Positions 35,905 through 46,676 are shown, numbered from the stretch's first letter. The stretch is 64,000 nucleotides of DNA from Enterobacter sp. JBIWA008 (GCF_019968765.1 NZ_CP074149.1:2108001-2172000), one strand, 5' to 3'. Notes: generated by a model from the letters alone, not told the origin. Numbers and translations: made by a program.

Positions 35905-37500
35905 TCAGCTCTCGATATACGGTAATCTCCGCCGCGATCCCGACGCGGGTTCTTCCGCCGCTTTCGCTATTGCTTGTGCAATCTCTGCACATTCCGCCAG
36001 CCCCTGAACGAAGGGACGATCGTGCATCAGCCAGGGTATCGCGCCGAAGGCGATGCGCCCGCGAACCGTTTCAGGTGCTTTTAGCGTGTAATCCTCGCCG
36101 ATGTCGGGTATCTCTTCGCCCGTTGCTTCCAGCTGTTTGCGCAGCGTCGGGAAGGGCAGATCTTTCGTTTTGAGTGGTTTCTGCCCTCGCGCATCAATAA
36201 AAACGTCGAAACGGTAAACGGTCTCTTTAGTGGTTATCACCGTTCGATCGCTGCAAACATCCAGCGTGTAATCGTCACCGAGCGCAGCCGCGCTAATGAT
36301 GCCGGCTTCCCGAAGCGCGAGCAGCCTGCGGATAGACTGCGGGGGGATGGCCGCATAGTTGTCAATAAATATCCGGGCCAGCCCCTGTTTGAAGCGTTTG
36401 CCGTCTCGCTCGTCGAGATGGGGCACGATCGCCTGAACCACTTCATGCAGCCGAAGCACGGTATAGCGCCAGGCCACGGTACGGCGTTCGCGTTTGTTGC
36501 GTTCAACCTCGTCGAGATTCTCTTCCGCCCAGGTAAAGGGGCCGTGCCGTTTGCGATCTTCAAACCATGCCTCACGAATGCTGTCCGCATTCTGCTTATG
36601 CAGGGATATTTTCTCGCACCACATCGGGTCAGCGAGCTGAAGCTCTTTCACCATCAGCGTAAAGATGCGATCGAGCAGGCTATCCGAACCTTTGGCAATC
36701 TCGGTTTCAACCACGCGTTCGGTCAATACCGACAGCGGCTCGTAAGGAATAGGGCAGTAAAAATCGGCCTCAGGCAGAATGCCCGTCCGGGACATCAGGA
36801 CAATGTTTAATGCCTCGCTGCCTTTATCGAGGATAAATTTACCGTCACGAAACTCGCCGTGCTGCATCACTACCGCCATGGCGGCATCCAGCCCGCTCAG
36901 GGATGTCCCCATGATGCCAACGCGGCAGGGAGGGATACTGGCGTCCATCAGACCGGACCACGGGCTGGGGAAGAACGTGCGCGTGGCTTCATCCTCGTCT
37001 GGCCAGACGTGGCCGGTGGCGATAACCGCAAGGTCGAATTGTTCGGGCAAGACGCTGCCGTTGACGGAAAGCGTAACGCCGGTTGTCGCGGGAATGATGT
37101 CAGTGACCTTCGCAGATTCATGGACATTAACTTTGATTCCCAGCTTTTTTGCCTCTTTTACGATGGAAAGAAAGCTGTCGCGGAAATACTCACCCAACAA
37201 GAGCCTGGGCAGGAACTGTCGGTCATGCAGGTGGGATTTATCAACCTTAAAGCGCGCAAGATGAGCTTCACTCTGTTCCTTGAGCCAGTCGAGGTAGGTC
37301 ATAAAAATGGGCGGGATTTCAATGCTCGCGATATTCGCCAGCATCAGCCGGGAATTATCGTCGTCGTTATAGGGCATACCCACGCCGGCGTCTTCGGATT
37401 GTTCAAAGATGGAAACTGAGAGCGGCGCGCTGTTTTTAAGGAGATGATAAAAAGTATAAATCCCCGTGGGGCCGGAGCCGATAATCGCGATCTTCTTCAT
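35905..37500 (-). CDS. ydhS: YdhS, FAD/NAD(P)-binding protein
   Basis: A 531-residue protein with an N-terminal Rossmann dinucleotide-binding motif (IAIIGSGPTGIYTFYHLL), GVGMPYNDDDNSRLMLANI and the internal NIGIMGTSLSGLDAA-type second motif. It matches E. coli YdhS along its length. The family is annotated as FAD-NAD(P)-binding; no activity is established. I chose ATG 37500 with CAGGAAAC upstream. The frame runs on to 37659, but that would cross a tRNA gene. It is convergent with the carbonic anhydrase gene. Confidence 0.9.
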   Translation of the reverse strand: MKKIAIIGSGPTGIYTFYHLLKNSAPLSVSIFEQSEDAGVGMPYNDDDNSRLMLANIASIEIPPIFMTYLDWLKEQSEAHLARFKVDKSHLHDRQFLPRLLLGEYFRDSFLSIVKEAKKLGIKVNVHESAKVTDIIPATTGVTLSVNGSVLPEQFDLAVIATGHVWPDEDEATRTFFPSPWSGLMDASIPPCRVGIMGTSLSGLDAAMAVVMQHGEFRDGKFILDKGSEALNIVLMSRTGILPEADFYCPIPYEPLSVLTERVVETEIAKGSDSLLDRIFTLMVKELQLADPMWCEKISLHKQNADSIREAWFEDRKRHGPFTWAEENLDEVERNKRERRTVAWRYTVLRLHEVVQAIVPHLDERDGKRFKQGLARIFIDNYAAIPPQSIRRLLALREAGIISAAALGDDYTLDVCSDRTVITTKETVYRFDVFIDARGQKPLKTKDLPFPTLRKQLEATGEEIPDIGEDYTLKAPETVRGRIAFGAIPWLMHDRPFVQGLAECAEIAQAIAKAAEEPASGSRRRLPYIES

Positions 37501-37619
37501 CAACACGTTTCCTGTGTTTTTTTCCATAGGAAAAGCGTAGCAGGAGAACAATGAAGAAAATAAGGGATTAGGAAAATTCAGGATGTCAGAAGAGGATTTG
37601 CACCATTTCAGGACTGAAA

Positions 37620-37696
37620 TGGTGCGTCCGAGTGGACTCGAACCACCGACCCCCACCATGTCAAGGTGGTGCTCTAACCAACTGAGCTACGGACGC
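37620..37696 (-). tRNA. valW: tRNA-Val (anticodon GAC), second copy
   Basis: On the minus strand GCGTCCG...CGGACGC-ACCA folds into a cloverleaf with anticodon loop CTTGACATG (GAC), TTCGAGT T-loop and encoded CCA. The position near mdtK matches valV/valW in E. coli. Confidence 0.97.
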
Positions 37697-37700
37697 AGAA

Positions 37701-37777
37701 TGGTGCGTTCAATTGGACTCGAACCAACGACCCCCACCATGTCAAGGTGGTGCTCTAACCAACTGAGCTATGAACGC
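37701..37777 (-). tRNA. valV: tRNA-Val (anticodon GAC), first copy
   Basis: Four bases upstream of the other copy in transcription order, with GCGTTCA...TGAACGC-ACCA and the same anticodon arm. The acceptor and T stems differ from the second copy by compensated pairs. Confidence 0.97.
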
Positions 37778-37930
37778 AACGTGTTGTCGGTGACAACGGG
37801 GACGAATATTAGCGGCACAGCACCGAGGTGGCAAGAGGGAAAATGCATTTTTCTCTCTGATTTCACGCGATTGCTTCATTACCGCGCAAAGTGAAGAGAA
37901 AGTAGCCGCCGGGCGGCGGCTACCGCATCG

Positions 37931-39304
37931 TTAACGTGCCGCGCGTTGCAAAATAACCGTTGATGGCTGGCGTTGCAGGAAGCGCATTCGCATCATCATC
38001 ATAATCGCCGCCGACGTCAGGCCGATGATAAAGCCCATCCAGAACCCAGCCGGACCCATGCGATCCACTACCAGATCGGTAAGCGCCAGGATGTAGCCAC
38101 TCGGCAGTCCCAGCACCCAGTAGGCGATGAAGGTGATAAAGAAGATGGAGCGCGTGTCTTTATATCCGCGCAGCACGCCGCTGCCAATCACCTGGATGGA
38201 GTCAGAGATCTGGTAAATCGCGGCCAGCAGCATCAGGTGTGATGCCAGCGTGACCACTTCCGGATTGTCGTTATAGAGCAGGGCAATCTGCTCGCGTAAT
38301 GCAACGGTAAAGAGCGCAGTACAGACCGCCATGCAGACGCCGACGCCCAGCCCGGTCCGGGAGGCCGTTTGCGCATCCAGCGTTGAGCCCTGGCCCAGGC
38401 GGAAGCCCACGCGAATCGTCACCGCCGCCGCCAGCGACATCGGCAGGACGAACATCAGGGAGCTGAAGTTCAGCGCAATCTGGTGCCCGGCCACGTTCAC
38501 AATGCCCAGCGGGGAGACCAGCAGGGCGACCACGGCAAACAGGGTCACCTCGAAGAACAGGGCGAGGGCAATTGGCAACCCTAACTGCACCAGACGCGTC
38601 ATGATGTTCCAGTCCGGCGTGCTAAATCTGTTCTCGTTGCGAATATCGCGCATGGAGCGGGCGCGCTTCACAAAGGTGAGCATTGAGAAGAACATCACCC
38701 AGTAAACGGCTGCCGTCGCCACGCCGCAGCCGACGCCGCCGAGCTCCGGCATCCCGAAATGACCGTAAATAAAGACATAGTTCACCGGAATGTTGACCAG
38801 CAAACCGATAAAGCCCATCACCATCCCGGGCTTGGTTTTCGCCAGGCCCTCACACTGGTTACGCGCCACCTGGAAAAAGAGGTAGCCGGGCGCACCCCAG
38901 AGCAGGGCGCGCAGATAGCCCACGGCTTTATCAGCCAGCGCCGGGTCAATGTTATGCATCGCCCGAATAATATGACCCGCGTTCCAGAGCACGACCATGA
39001 TCAGCAGGGAGACAAACCCTGCCAGCCAGAAACCCTGACGGACCTGATGCGCAATGCGATCGCGACGACCCGAGCCGTTCAGCTGAGCGATAACCGGCGT
39101 GAGCGCGAGCAGCAGACCGTGGCCGAACAGGATGGCCGGAAGCCAGATTGACGTGCCGATAGCAACGGCCGCCATATCGGTGGCGCTGTAGCCACCTGCC
39201 ATTACCGTATCCACAAATCCCATTGCGGTCTGGGCCACTTGCGCGACGATCACTGGTATAGCCAGTGCCAATAGCTGGCGCGCTTCATTCATGTACTTCT
39301 GCAC
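37931..39304 (-). CDS. mdtK: MATE-family multidrug efflux pump MdtK
   Basis: A 457-residue inner-membrane protein with 12 hydrophobic segments in the two-fold MATE repeat ([37 protein letters not shown] first helix pair, [20 protein letters not shown] at about 240). It exports cationic drugs and dyes in exchange for Na+ or H+. It is divergent from ribE. Confidence 0.95.
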   Translation of the reverse strand: MQKYMNEARQLLALAIPVIVAQVAQTAMGFVDTVMAGGYSATDMAAVAIGTSIWLPAILFGHGLLLALTPVIAQLNGSGRRDRIAHQVRQGFWLAGFVSLLIMVVLWNAGHIIRAMHNIDPALADKAVGYLRALLWGAPGYLFFQVARNQCEGLAKTKPGMVMGFIGLLVNIPVNYVFIYGHFGMPELGGVGCGVATAAVYWVMFFSMLTFVKRARSMRDIRNENRFSTPDWNIMTRLVQLGLPIALALFFEVTLFAVVALLVSPLGIVNVAGHQIALNFSSLMFVLPMSLAAAVTIRVGFRLGQGSTLDAQTASRTGLGVGVCMAVCTALFTVALREQIALLYNDNPEVVTLASHLMLLAAIYQISDSIQVIGSGVLRGYKDTRSIFFITFIAYWVLGLPSGYILALTDLVVDRMGPAGFWMGFIIGLTSAAIMMMMRMRFLQRQPSTVILQRAAR

Positions 39305-39529
39305 GTGAACACCTTTATTTTGTTGTTATTTGAGAGACTAAAAAAGCCGCCGTAACTGGCAGCAAGAAGAAAATGCAGGGGGGTGCCAGCTATTGTAGCG
39401 AGCTTTAGCTATTTATCTAGTGAAAAAATCGCCAGAAAATGCGCCCCGCTGGCAACCTGTTTTTCCAACTGTTATTGTGGTGGGATTAAACGGTGTCGCC
39501 ACCGTCTGGAAAAAACAGGAGTTGTAAGC

Positions 39530-40174
39530 ATGTTTACTGGTATTGTGCAGGGCACCGCCAAAGTGGTGTCCATTGATGAAAAACCCAATTTCCGTACTCA
39601 CGTGGTTGAGCTGCCGGAATATATGCTCGACGGCATAGAGACCGGCGCGTCGATTGCACATAACGGCTGCTGCCTGACCGTTACCGAAATTAACGGTAAC
39701 CAGATTAGCTTTGATTTAATGAAAGAGACGCTGCGTATCACCAACCTGGGTGAACTGGTGGTGGGGGATACCGTCAACGTTGAGCGCGCGGCGAAGTTCA
39801 GCGATGAGATTGGCGGCCACCTGATGTCCGGGCACATCATGACCACCGCTGAAGTGGCAAAAATCGTGACCTCGGAAAATAACCGTCAAATCTGGTTTAA
39901 AATGCAGGATCCTTCATTAATGAAATACATCCTCTATAAAGGATTTATTGGCATTGACGGGATTAGTCTGACCGTCGGAGAAGTGACGCCGACGCGCTTT
40001 TGCGTGCATTTAATTCCCGAGACGCTGCAGCGCACAACGCTGGGCGCCAAAAAACTGGGGCATCGCGTGAATATCGAAATCGATCCGCAAACCCAGGCGG
40101 TAGTGGATACCGTTGAGCGCGTGCTGGCAGCAAAAGAAGCCGCAATAATAAAGACCGCCGCGGAAGAAGAATAA
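39530..40174 (+). CDS. ribE: Riboflavin synthase, alpha chain
   Basis: A 214-residue protein of two lumazine-binding repeats (1-90: [26 protein letters not shown]; 100-190: [14 protein letters not shown]), which dismutates two 6,7-dimethyl-8-ribityllumazine into riboflavin. The gene is called ribC in E. coli. I chose ATG 39530 with ACAGGAG upstream; the frame begins 147 bases earlier in non-coding sequence. No FMN riboswitch was seen in the 225-base gap before it. Confidence 0.95.
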   Translation: MFTGIVQGTAKVVSIDEKPNFRTHVVELPEYMLDGIETGASIAHNGCCLTVTEINGNQISFDLMKETLRITNLGELVVGDTVNVERAAKFSDEIGGHLMSGHIMTTAEVAKIVTSENNRQIWFKMQDPSLMKYILYKGFIGIDGISLTVGEVTPTRFCVHLIPETLQRTTLGAKKLGHRVNIEIDPQTQAVVDTVERVLAAKEAAIIKTAAEEE

Positions 40175-40176
40175 AA

Positions 40177-40207
40177 AATAACCCCGGGTATCCGGGGTTA
40201 TTTTTTT
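40177..40207. terminator. Bidirectional terminator between ribE and cfa
   Basis: AATAACCCCGG...CCGGGGTTATT with A and T runs on both sides, between two converging genes. Confidence 0.9.
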
Positions 40208-41354
40208 AGCGTGCGACACGTAATCCGTGTTCAATCCCACGGCTGAATACCACCTGCCAGAGCTGAATATCCCGCGCGCGAAACGCTCCCGCGCAGGCAT
40301 TTAAATAATAGCTAAACATCCGCTTGAATCGTTCAGAATAGTTGTCCGCAATTTCTGGCCAGGTTTCCTGAAAACGCGCGTGCCATGCCATCAACGTAGT
40401 GTCGTAATCCGCGCCAAAGTTATGCCAGTCTTCCATCACGAAATGGGATTCGCTGGCGTTGGCAATCTGGCGAACGGACGGTAAGCAGCCATTCGGAAAG
40501 ATGTATTTGTTGATCCATGGGTCGACGTTATTGTCGGTCCGCTTAGAGCCGATAGTGTGGAGCAGGAAGATGCCGTCCGGTTTCAGATTACGATCCACCA
40601 CCTCAAAATAGGTATCGTAGTTTTTCGGCCCGACGTGCTCGAACATGCCGACGGAAACGATCCGGTCAAACTGTTCGTTCAGGTCACGGTAATCCTGCAG
40701 CCGGATATCCACATCGAGACCCTGGCAGCGCTCTCGCGCCATTTTTTGCTGTTCCGCTGAAATCGTCACGCCGACAACGCTGACGCCATAGTGCTTCGCC
40801 ATAAAATACGCCAGCCCACCCCAGCCGCAGCCAATATCCAGCACGCGCATACCGGGCTGCAGCTGCAGCTTCTCGCTAATCAGACGCAGCTTGGCCTGCT
40901 GGGCATCTTCAAGGGTCGACGCCTCTTTCCAGTAGGCGCAGGAGTACTGCATGAAAGGGTCCAGCATACGGCTGAACAGGTCATTGCCAAGATCGTAGTG
41001 TTCTTTGCCAACAATCCACGCGCGTTTTTTACTTTGCAGATTGAACAGTCGGGCAGAGGCGACGCGCAGGGTGTCTTTCAGATTGCGAGGGAGTTGATTT
41101 TCAAGACCGGCACGCAGCACGCTGGCGAAAAAGGTATCCAGACGTTCACACTCCCACCAGCCGTCCATATAACTTTCTCCCAGGCCTAACGAACCCTCCC
41201 GCAACACGCGTTTAAAAAAGTCGGGATGTTTAACCTGAGGATCGGATGGCGATGATCCATTAATAGTGATGCCTGCTCGACCTAACAGTTCACTGACGAT
41301 CCGGGACCAGTTGTCGTCCGGAACGCTGACTTCTTCTATACACGATGAACTCAT
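40206..41354 (-). CDS. cfa: Cyclopropane-fatty-acyl-phospholipid synthase
   Basis: A 382-residue enzyme adding a methylene from S-adenosylmethionine to unsaturated phospholipid acyl chains. The SAM pocket is VLDIGCGWGGLAYF, and FMQYSCAYW lies ahead of it. It matches E. coli Cfa in length and throughout. It is normally induced in stationary phase and by acid. The start is ATG 41354. Confidence 0.96.
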   Translation of the reverse strand: MSSSCIEEVSVPDDNWSRIVSELLGRAGITINGSSPSDPQVKHPDFFKRVLREGSLGLGESYMDGWWECERLDTFFASVLRAGLENQLPRNLKDTLRVASARLFNLQSKKRAWIVGKEHYDLGNDLFSRMLDPFMQYSCAYWKEASTLEDAQQAKLRLISEKLQLQPGMRVLDIGCGWGGLAYFMAKHYGVSVVGVTISAEQQKMARERCQGLDVDIRLQDYRDLNEQFDRIVSVGMFEHVGPKNYDTYFEVVDRNLKPDGIFLLHTIGSKRTDNNVDPWINKYIFPNGCLPSVRQIANASESHFVMEDWHNFGADYDTTLMAWHARFQETWPEIADNYSERFKRMFSYYLNACAGAFRARDIQLWQVVFSRGIEHGLRVAR

Positions 41355-41508
41355 AGCTTCTCCATCACCCTACTGTGATCAGAACCTTAAAACAGCGTAG
41401 ACGCTTTTTTTGGTTTGTGAGAAATCTCACGGTAAATACCGCGAGGCTAGTATCCGACGTAGAACAGAGGAAGGGAGATAACCCTTGCCGAAATGCCTTC
41501 CATGGTAA

Positions 41509-41532
41509 AACGGGAGCGCTCCGGCTCCCGTT
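41509..41532 (-). terminator. Hairpin downstream of punC
   Basis: AACGGGAGC (41509-41517) pairs with GCTCCCGTT (41524-41532); on the minus strand it is followed by TTTTACC. It lies 120 bases past the punC stop. The rest of 41355-41652 is cfa leader and shows no gene. Confidence 0.5.
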
Positions 41533-41652
41533 AACACTTAATATTTATCGTATTTAATCGAACCAAATTTAGTATAGGCCTCAAAATTTGGTGATTCAAT
41601 AGAAAATTCTTAGCAACCTAATCACTGAAAATTAACATGATTTCCGGCGCGA

Positions 41653-42852
41653 TCAGGCATGTGATGTTTCAACCTGAGTGCGGTTGTCCTGCTCACGCTG
41701 CGCGGCTGCCTGCATGCGATAGCCCATCACCGCCAGCGCAACGGTTACCAGCATCACGCTGGTGGTGGTCAGGAGCGGCGTGGCAATGAGCGCGGAGACC
41801 ACCAGACTTGCCAGGAAACACAGCCCCAGCTGCAGGGTGTTCTGCAGCGCGGCGGCGCGGCCTGTCGCCTGCGGGAACGGACGCAGCGCCTGGGCTACGA
41901 CAATCGGGTAAATCGCCCCGTTCGCGACGGCCATCACGCAGAATGGGATCAAAATTTCAGCCAGACCGGCACCCGGAATAAAGCCAACGGCCCAGGTCCC
42001 GATGACGCTCAGCGCATACAGCACCAGCAGCCACGGCAGCATCTGCTGACCTTCCCATTTTTGCAGCGCCGCGCGACAGCCGTACCCGCCCACCAGAAAC
42101 GCGATAGTCTGCGGAACATAGCTCAGGCCGATGGCTGCAGGGCTGTAGCCCATATCGTGCAGAATGAACGGCGAACCGGTGAGCCACGCGAAGAAGCTTG
42201 CCGAGCAGGCGGCATAGATCAGGACATTACCGCGATACGCTTTGGTGCTGAGCAGGGAAGTGAAGGTAATCGGCGTCGCGTCAGCGTGCGCTTCTTTTTT
42301 ATGCGCGGGCCTGAGGGCGAACGCCGGCAGCATCAGTACCAGGGTAATGGCAAACAGCGTGGCGAAGATGGCCTGCCAGTCGAAATGCGCGAGGATCCAG
42401 CTGCCCAGCAGTGGGGCAAGGGCAGGTGAAAGACCCACCAGCGGCATAATGGTGGCGAAAATACGGTTTGTGCGGTTAGCCGGGTAATAGTCGGTGACCA
42501 GCGCCTGCCAGGTCACGGCCGCGGCACAGACGCCCACGGCCTGAATAAACCGCAGCACCAGCAGCCAGGTGGCATCGCGTACCCATAGCATCCCCAGGCA
42601 GCCCACGGCAAAAATGGCCAGACCCAGCAACAGTACCGGTTTACGACCAAAGCGATCCGAGAGCGGTCCCCAGAGCAGCTGTGCGAAAGCAAAACCGGCG
42701 AGGAACAAACTCAGGCTGGCGCTGATGGCGGCAGCAGGCGTTTGTAAATCTTCCTGCATGGCGGCAAACGCCGGCAGGTACATATCGGTGGCCAAAAAGC
42801 CCAGCACGCTTAAGCCGCCGAGCCAGACTAAAAAACCGATCCTGGGTTGCAT
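41653..42852 (-). CDS. punC: PunC, purine nucleoside transporter (MFS)
   Basis: A 399-residue major facilitator of the Bcr/CflA drug-resistance subfamily with 12 membrane segments. The loop 2-3 motif is [16 protein letters not shown]. coli PunC (YdhC) imports purine nucleosides such as adenosine and is activated by PunR. It is divergent from punR, with 114 bases between. Confidence 0.9.
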   Translation of the reverse strand: MQPRIGFLVWLGGLSVLGFLATDMYLPAFAAMQEDLQTPAAAISASLSLFLAGFAFAQLLWGPLSDRFGRKPVLLLGLAIFAVGCLGMLWVRDATWLLVLRFIQAVGVCAAAVTWQALVTDYYPANRTNRIFATIMPLVGLSPALAPLLGSWILAHFDWQAIFATLFAITLVLMLPAFALRPAHKKEAHADATPITFTSLLSTKAYRGNVLIYAACSASFFAWLTGSPFILHDMGYSPAAIGLSYVPQTIAFLVGGYGCRAALQKWEGQQMLPWLLVLYALSVIGTWAVGFIPGAGLAEILIPFCVMAVANGAIYPIVVAQALRPFPQATGRAAALQNTLQLGLCFLASLVVSALIATPLLTTTSVMLVTVALAVMGYRMQAAAQREQDNRTQVETSHA

Positions 42853-42966
42853 TATTTTATTCTCCTGAGGAGGCAGGTATACATTGGCGCTGAGTGTAGG
42901 GAGTGCAAAGCCGCTTGTGAAACGCTAATATTTGGCTGGTGCATTCAAAAATTTTGCAGGCAGAAA

Positions 42967-43878
42967 ATGTGGTCAGATTATTCTCTTGAAGTGGTCGATG
43001 CTGTTGCGCGTAACGGCAGCTTCAGCGGTGCGGCGCAGGAGCTGCACCGCGTCCCTTCGGCAATCAGCTACACGGTGCGCCAGCTGGAGGAGTGGCTGGC
43101 GGTTCCGCTGTTTGAACGACGGCATCGTGATGTGGAATTAACGCCCGCAGGCGCGTGGTTTTTAAAGGAAGGGCGTTCTGTTATCAAAAAAATGCAGATC
43201 ACCCGCGAACAGTGTCAGCAGATCGCTAACGGCTGGCGGGGACATCTTTCCATCGCGGTGGATAATATCGTTAAGCCGGAACGCACCCGGCAGATGATCG
43301 TCGATTTCTACCGTCATTTCTCTGACGTCGAGCTGCGGGTCTCGCAGGAGGTGTTTAACGGCGTCTGGGATGCGCTGGCGGACGGCAGGGCAGAGATGGC
43401 GATTGGGGCTACGCAGGCGATCCCGGTCGGGGGACGTTACGCCTTTCGTGATATGGGGATGCTGAGCTGGAAATGCGTGGTGGCAAGCGATCATCCGCTG
43501 GCGGCGATGGAAGGGCCGCTGAGCGATGATACGCTGCGCAACTGGCCGTCGCTGGTGCTGGAGGATACGTCTCGTTCATTGCCCAAGCGTATCACCTGGC
43601 TTCTGGACAACCAGCGGAGGGTGGTTGCCCCTGACTGGGAATCGTCGGCGACGTGCCTCAGCGCCGGACTTTGCGTCGCGATGGTGCCCGTTCATTTCGC
43701 GCGTCCGCGCATCGATACCGGAGAGTGGGTTGAGCTGACGCTGGAGAATCCGTTCCCGGACGCGGCCTGCTGCCTGACCTGGCAACAAAATGATGTCTCG
43801 CCCGCGATGGCCTGGCTGCTTGATTATCTGGGGGACAGCGAAACGCTGAACCGGGAATGGTTACGGGAGCCAGCATAG
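42967..43878 (+). CDS. punR: PunR, LysR-type activator of punC
   Basis: A 303-residue LysR regulator: N-terminal HTH (GSFSGAAQELHRVPSAISYTVRQLEEW) and a periplasmic-binding-like effector domain (about 90-290). The start is ATG 42967 (MWSDYSLEVV); the open frame upstream is not conserved. In E. coli PunR (YdhB) activates the divergent punC gene. Confidence 0.9.
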   Translation: MWSDYSLEVVDAVARNGSFSGAAQELHRVPSAISYTVRQLEEWLAVPLFERRHRDVELTPAGAWFLKEGRSVIKKMQITREQCQQIANGWRGHLSIAVDNIVKPERTRQMIVDFYRHFSDVELRVSQEVFNGVWDALADGRAEMAIGATQAIPVGGRYAFRDMGMLSWKCVVASDHPLAAMEGPLSDDTLRNWPSLVLEDTSRSLPKRITWLLDNQRRVVAPDWESSATCLSAGLCVAMVPVHFARPRIDTGEWVELTLENPFPDAACCLTWQQNDVSPAMAWLLDYLGDSETLNREWLREPA

Positions 43879-43895
43879 CTGGCCCCGTAAAGGGA

Positions 43896-44921
43896 TTAAC
43901 GACGGTAGTCGCGGAACGGACCATCCGCAACGGAACGGCGTTCAATCAGGCGCGGGTGAACTTCAATGGACTGCGACTCTTCGCGTTTGTTGACGATTCT
44001 GTCCAACAGCATATTGAAGGCCGTTTCCCCCAGCGAATCTTTCGGCTGGTGAATGGTCGTCAACGCTGGCGTGAAGAAACGCGCGTTACGCACGTTGTCA
44101 TACCCGATCACGGAAATATCCTGCGGTACGCGCAGGCCCAGCTCGTCGGCGGCGCAGAGCGCGCCCATGGCCATGATGTCGCCTCCGCAGAACACGGCGG
44201 TCGGACGGTGTGGCTGGGAGACGATCTGCTGCATCGCGCGGTAGCCCGACTCCGGCTCAAAGTCGCCCTGCACAATCCAGTTTTCCGGCACGTTGATCAG
44301 CGCTTCTTCCATCGCTTTCATAAAACCGGCCAGACGGCCCGCGCCGGTGTTGCGCTCCAGCGGACCGGGGATCACGCCAATCTCGCGGTGACCGCGTTCG
44401 ATCAGATAACGTCCGGCCATATAGCCGCCTTCAAAGGCGTTATCGATAACGGAATCGGTGAAGTCTGCGCGCGCTTCGCCCCAGTCCATCACCACCATCG
44501 GAATATGGCGATACTCTTCAAGCATCGACAGCACGGATTCCGGGTACTCGGAACACATCACCAGCAGGCCATCAACGCGCTTTTGCGCCATCATCGACAG
44601 GTAGGCACGCTGTTTTTCAATGCTGTTCCACGCGTTGCCCAGAATCAGGGTATAGCCTTTCTGGAAGCAGTTTTTTTCAACTGCTTCAATAATCTCGGCA
44701 AAATAGGCCGCTTCACTGCTGGTTGCCAGCAATCCAATGGACTTGGTGTGATTAACCTTGAGGCTACGTGCAACCGCACTTGGCGAATAGTGCAGCTCTT
44801 TAATCGCTGCCCAGACGGCGTTGCGCGTCTCTTCCGCCACAAAGCGGGTTTTGTTAATTACATGTGATACGGTTGTAGTGGAAACGTTTGCGCGTTTTGC
44901 TACGTCTTTAATTGTTGCCAT
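43896..44921 (-). CDS. purR: Purine repressor PurR
   Basis: This 341-residue LacI-family repressor binds DNA with hypoxanthine or guanine. The HTH begins [20 protein letters not shown] and is followed by the hinge helix [11 protein letters not shown] and a periplasmic-binding-like core. It represses purine synthesis genes and its own gene. Two PurR-type operators lie at its 5' end (44966-44981 and 44878-44893). It is convergent with punR. Confidence 0.97.
   Translation of the reverse strand: MATIKDVAKRANVSTTTVSHVINKTRFVAEETRNAVWAAIKELHYSPSAVARSLKVNHTKSIGLLATSSEAAYFAEIIEAVEKNCFQKGYTLILGNAWNSIEKQRAYLSMMAQKRVDGLLVMCSEYPESVLSMLEEYRHIPMVVMDWGEARADFTDSVIDNAFEGGYMAGRYLIERGHREIGVIPGPLERNTGAGRLAGFMKAMEEALINVPENWIVQGDFEPESGYRAMQQIVSQPHRPTAVFCGGDIMAMGALCAADELGLRVPQDISVIGYDNVRNARFFTPALTTIHQPKDSLGETAFNMLLDRIVNKREESQSIEVHPRLIERRSVADGPFRDYRR
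44878..44893. promoter_or_regulatory. PurR operator inside purR coding sequence
   Basis: GTGGAAACGTTTGCGC fits the PurR consensus ACGCAAACGTTTGCGT in 12 of 16 positions and includes the central AAACGTTT core. It falls in codons for ANVST near the start of purR, as I recall for the second operator of E. coli purR. Confidence 0.65.
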
Positions 44922-44965
44922 TAAATGTCACTCCAGACCATATCCTAAACTCCTGAAAAACTTGA

Positions 44966-44981
44966 AGGTAAACGTTTGCCT
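44966..44981. promoter_or_regulatory. PurR operator upstream of purR
   Basis: AGGTAAACGTTTGCCT, a near-perfect PurR palindrome 45 bases before the purR start, suited to autorepression. The remaining gap up to 45218 shows no gene. Confidence 0.75.
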
Positions 44982-45218
44982 TCTCTCACCCTTATCTCGC
45001 AATGTTGAATTGCGGCACGCCGGGAAAACGACACGGGACGTCAGGAGGGGGTCAATGGCCGGTACGCTAATAAATTTAGCGTGGAATTTTGTCCTATCTT
45101 GATGAAAAGGGGAAGAGGTAAAGTGGTTATCAGTATAAATCCAGGAAGATTTTTGACGTAATCTGTGCAAAAATGAGCAAGCTCACTTTTCGTGGGGGGA
45201 TTAAAAGGAGAAAAATTG

Positions 45219-45308
45219 ATGAGTTCCGATCTTAAGTTTTCGCTGTTCACCACCGTTGTTGTGCTGGCTCTGATTGTCGCGGCCGGTCTGACGGCTGCGC
45301 TGCATTGA
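45219..45308 (+). CDS. cydH: CydH (YnhF), small subunit of cytochrome bd-I oxidase
   Basis: A 29-residue protein, MSSDLKFSLFTTVVVLALIV and onwards, ending AAGLTAALH, nearly the same as E. coli YnhF/CydH. It is one membrane helix that sits in the cytochrome bd-I complex and blocks an oxygen channel. AAAAGGAG lies ten bases before the ATG. The gene is below normal ORF size limits. A GC-rich hairpin (45316-45337) without a T run follows. It lies between purR and ydhP as in E. coli. Confidence 0.92.
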   Translation: MSSDLKFSLFTTVVVLALIVAAGLTAALH

Positions 45309-45471
45309 TTTACGCGGAGGGAGAGCCTTCTCCCTCCCGACTCCCCGGATTGTTACTTCTCTGGCAAAAATCTTTTGCCATTTTGTTAACTTCTCATTTT
45401 TTGTGATTGATGTCATGCTTTCCGCTTCTTTGTTCTGTGTCACCACATGACACGGCATCCGGAGTTGACGC

Positions 45472-46638
45472 ATGAAAATCAATTTTCCCCTGCTGGCCCT
45501 GGCGATTGGCGCTTTTGGGATTGGCACCACTGAATTCTCCCCGATGGGGTTACTGCCCGTTATTGCCCGGGGCGTAGATGTCTCGATCCCTGCGGCAGGG
45601 ATGTTAATCAGCGCCTACGCCATCGGCGTGATGATCGGGGCACCGCTGATGACCCTTCTGCTTTCGCACCGCGCGCGCCGCAATGCGCTGATTTTCCTGA
45701 TGGCGATTTTCACCCTGGGCAACGTGCTTTCGGCCATTTCGCCGGACTACACCACATTAATGCTGTCGCGCGTTCTGACCAGCCTTAACCACGGCGCGTT
45801 CTTTGGGCTGGGGTCGGTTGTTGCTGCAAGCGTGGTGCCAAAACATAAGCAGGCGAGCGCCGTGGCAACCATGTTCATGGGGCTGACGATTGCTAATATC
45901 GGCGGGGTGCCTGCGGCAACCTGGCTGGGAGAATCGATCGGATGGCGTATGTCTTTCCTGGCGACTGCCGGGCTGGGCGTGATTGCAATGGTGGCGCTGT
46001 TCTTCTCCCTGCCGAAAGGCAGCTCCGGAGAACGTCCGGAAGTGCGTAAAGAGCTGGCGGTGCTGATGCGCCCGCAGGTGCTCTCTGCGCTGCTCACGAC
46101 CGTGCTGGGGGCAGGGGCGATGTTTACCCTCTACACCTATATTTCACCGGTGCTGCACGATATCACCCACGCAACGCCTCTCTTCGTTACCGCGATGCTG
46201 GTGCTGATTGGCGTGGGCTTCTCGATCGGCAACTATCTCGGCGGGAAATTTGCCGACCGTTCCGTGAGCGGGACGCTGAAGGGCTTCTTAACCCTGCTGA
46301 TTGTCATCATGGTTGCAATTCCGTGGCTGGCGCGTAATGAGTTCGGGGCCGCGATTGCGATGGTCGTCTGGGGAGCCGCCACCTTTGCCGTGGTGCCGCC
46401 GCTACAGATGCGCGTAATGCGCGTCGCGCATGAAGCGCCGGGACTTTCATCTTCCGTGAATATCGGTGCGTTTAACCTGGGCAATGCGCTGGGCGCGGCG
46501 GCCGGTGGGGCCGTGATTTCGGGGGGACTGGGATACAGCTTTGTGCCGGTGATGGGGGCGATTATTGCCGCGCTCGGCCTGCTGCTGGTGATGATGTCGG
46601 GTCGTAAACAGCCTGAAGCAGCCTGCGCTGCGGAATAA
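45472..46638 (+). CDS. ydhP: YdhP, MFS transporter
   Basis: A 388-residue inner-membrane protein of the arabinose-efflux/DHA1 group with 12 helices. MKINFPLLALAIGAFGIGTT opens the first helix, and PLMTLLLSHRARRNALIF resembles the MFS loop 2-3 motif. It matches E. coli YdhP along its length. The substrate is unknown. Confidence 0.9.
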   Translation: MKINFPLLALAIGAFGIGTTEFSPMGLLPVIARGVDVSIPAAGMLISAYAIGVMIGAPLMTLLLSHRARRNALIFLMAIFTLGNVLSAISPDYTTLMLSRVLTSLNHGAFFGLGSVVAASVVPKHKQASAVATMFMGLTIANIGGVPAATWLGESIGWRMSFLATAGLGVIAMVALFFSLPKGSSGERPEVRKELAVLMRPQVLSALLTTVLGAGAMFTLYTYISPVLHDITHATPLFVTAMLVLIGVGFSIGNYLGGKFADRSVSGTLKGFLTLLIVIMVAIPWLARNEFGAAIAMVVWGAATFAVVPPLQMRVMRVAHEAPGLSSSVNIGAFNLGNALGAAAGGAVISGGLGYSFVPVMGAIIAALGLLLVMMSGRKQPEAACAAE

Positions 46639-46642
46639 ACCA

Positions 46643-46675
46643 AAAACGCAGAAGGGCGAACCCTTCTGCGTGACT
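46643..46675. terminator. Bidirectional terminator between ydhP and sodB
   Basis: AAAACGCAGAAGGG-CGAA-CCCTTCTGCGTGACTTTT, between two converging genes. Confidence 0.85.
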
Positions 46676-46676
46676 T

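Noticed and set aside
37501..37659. Longer start for ydhS reaching to 37659
   Set aside because: It would translate part of the tRNA-Val gene; ATG 37500 with CAGGAAAC fits the E. coli start.
39305..39529. FMN riboswitch before ribE
   Set aside because: I found none of the conserved RFN stems in this gap; in E. coli the FMN riboswitch is at ribB, not here.
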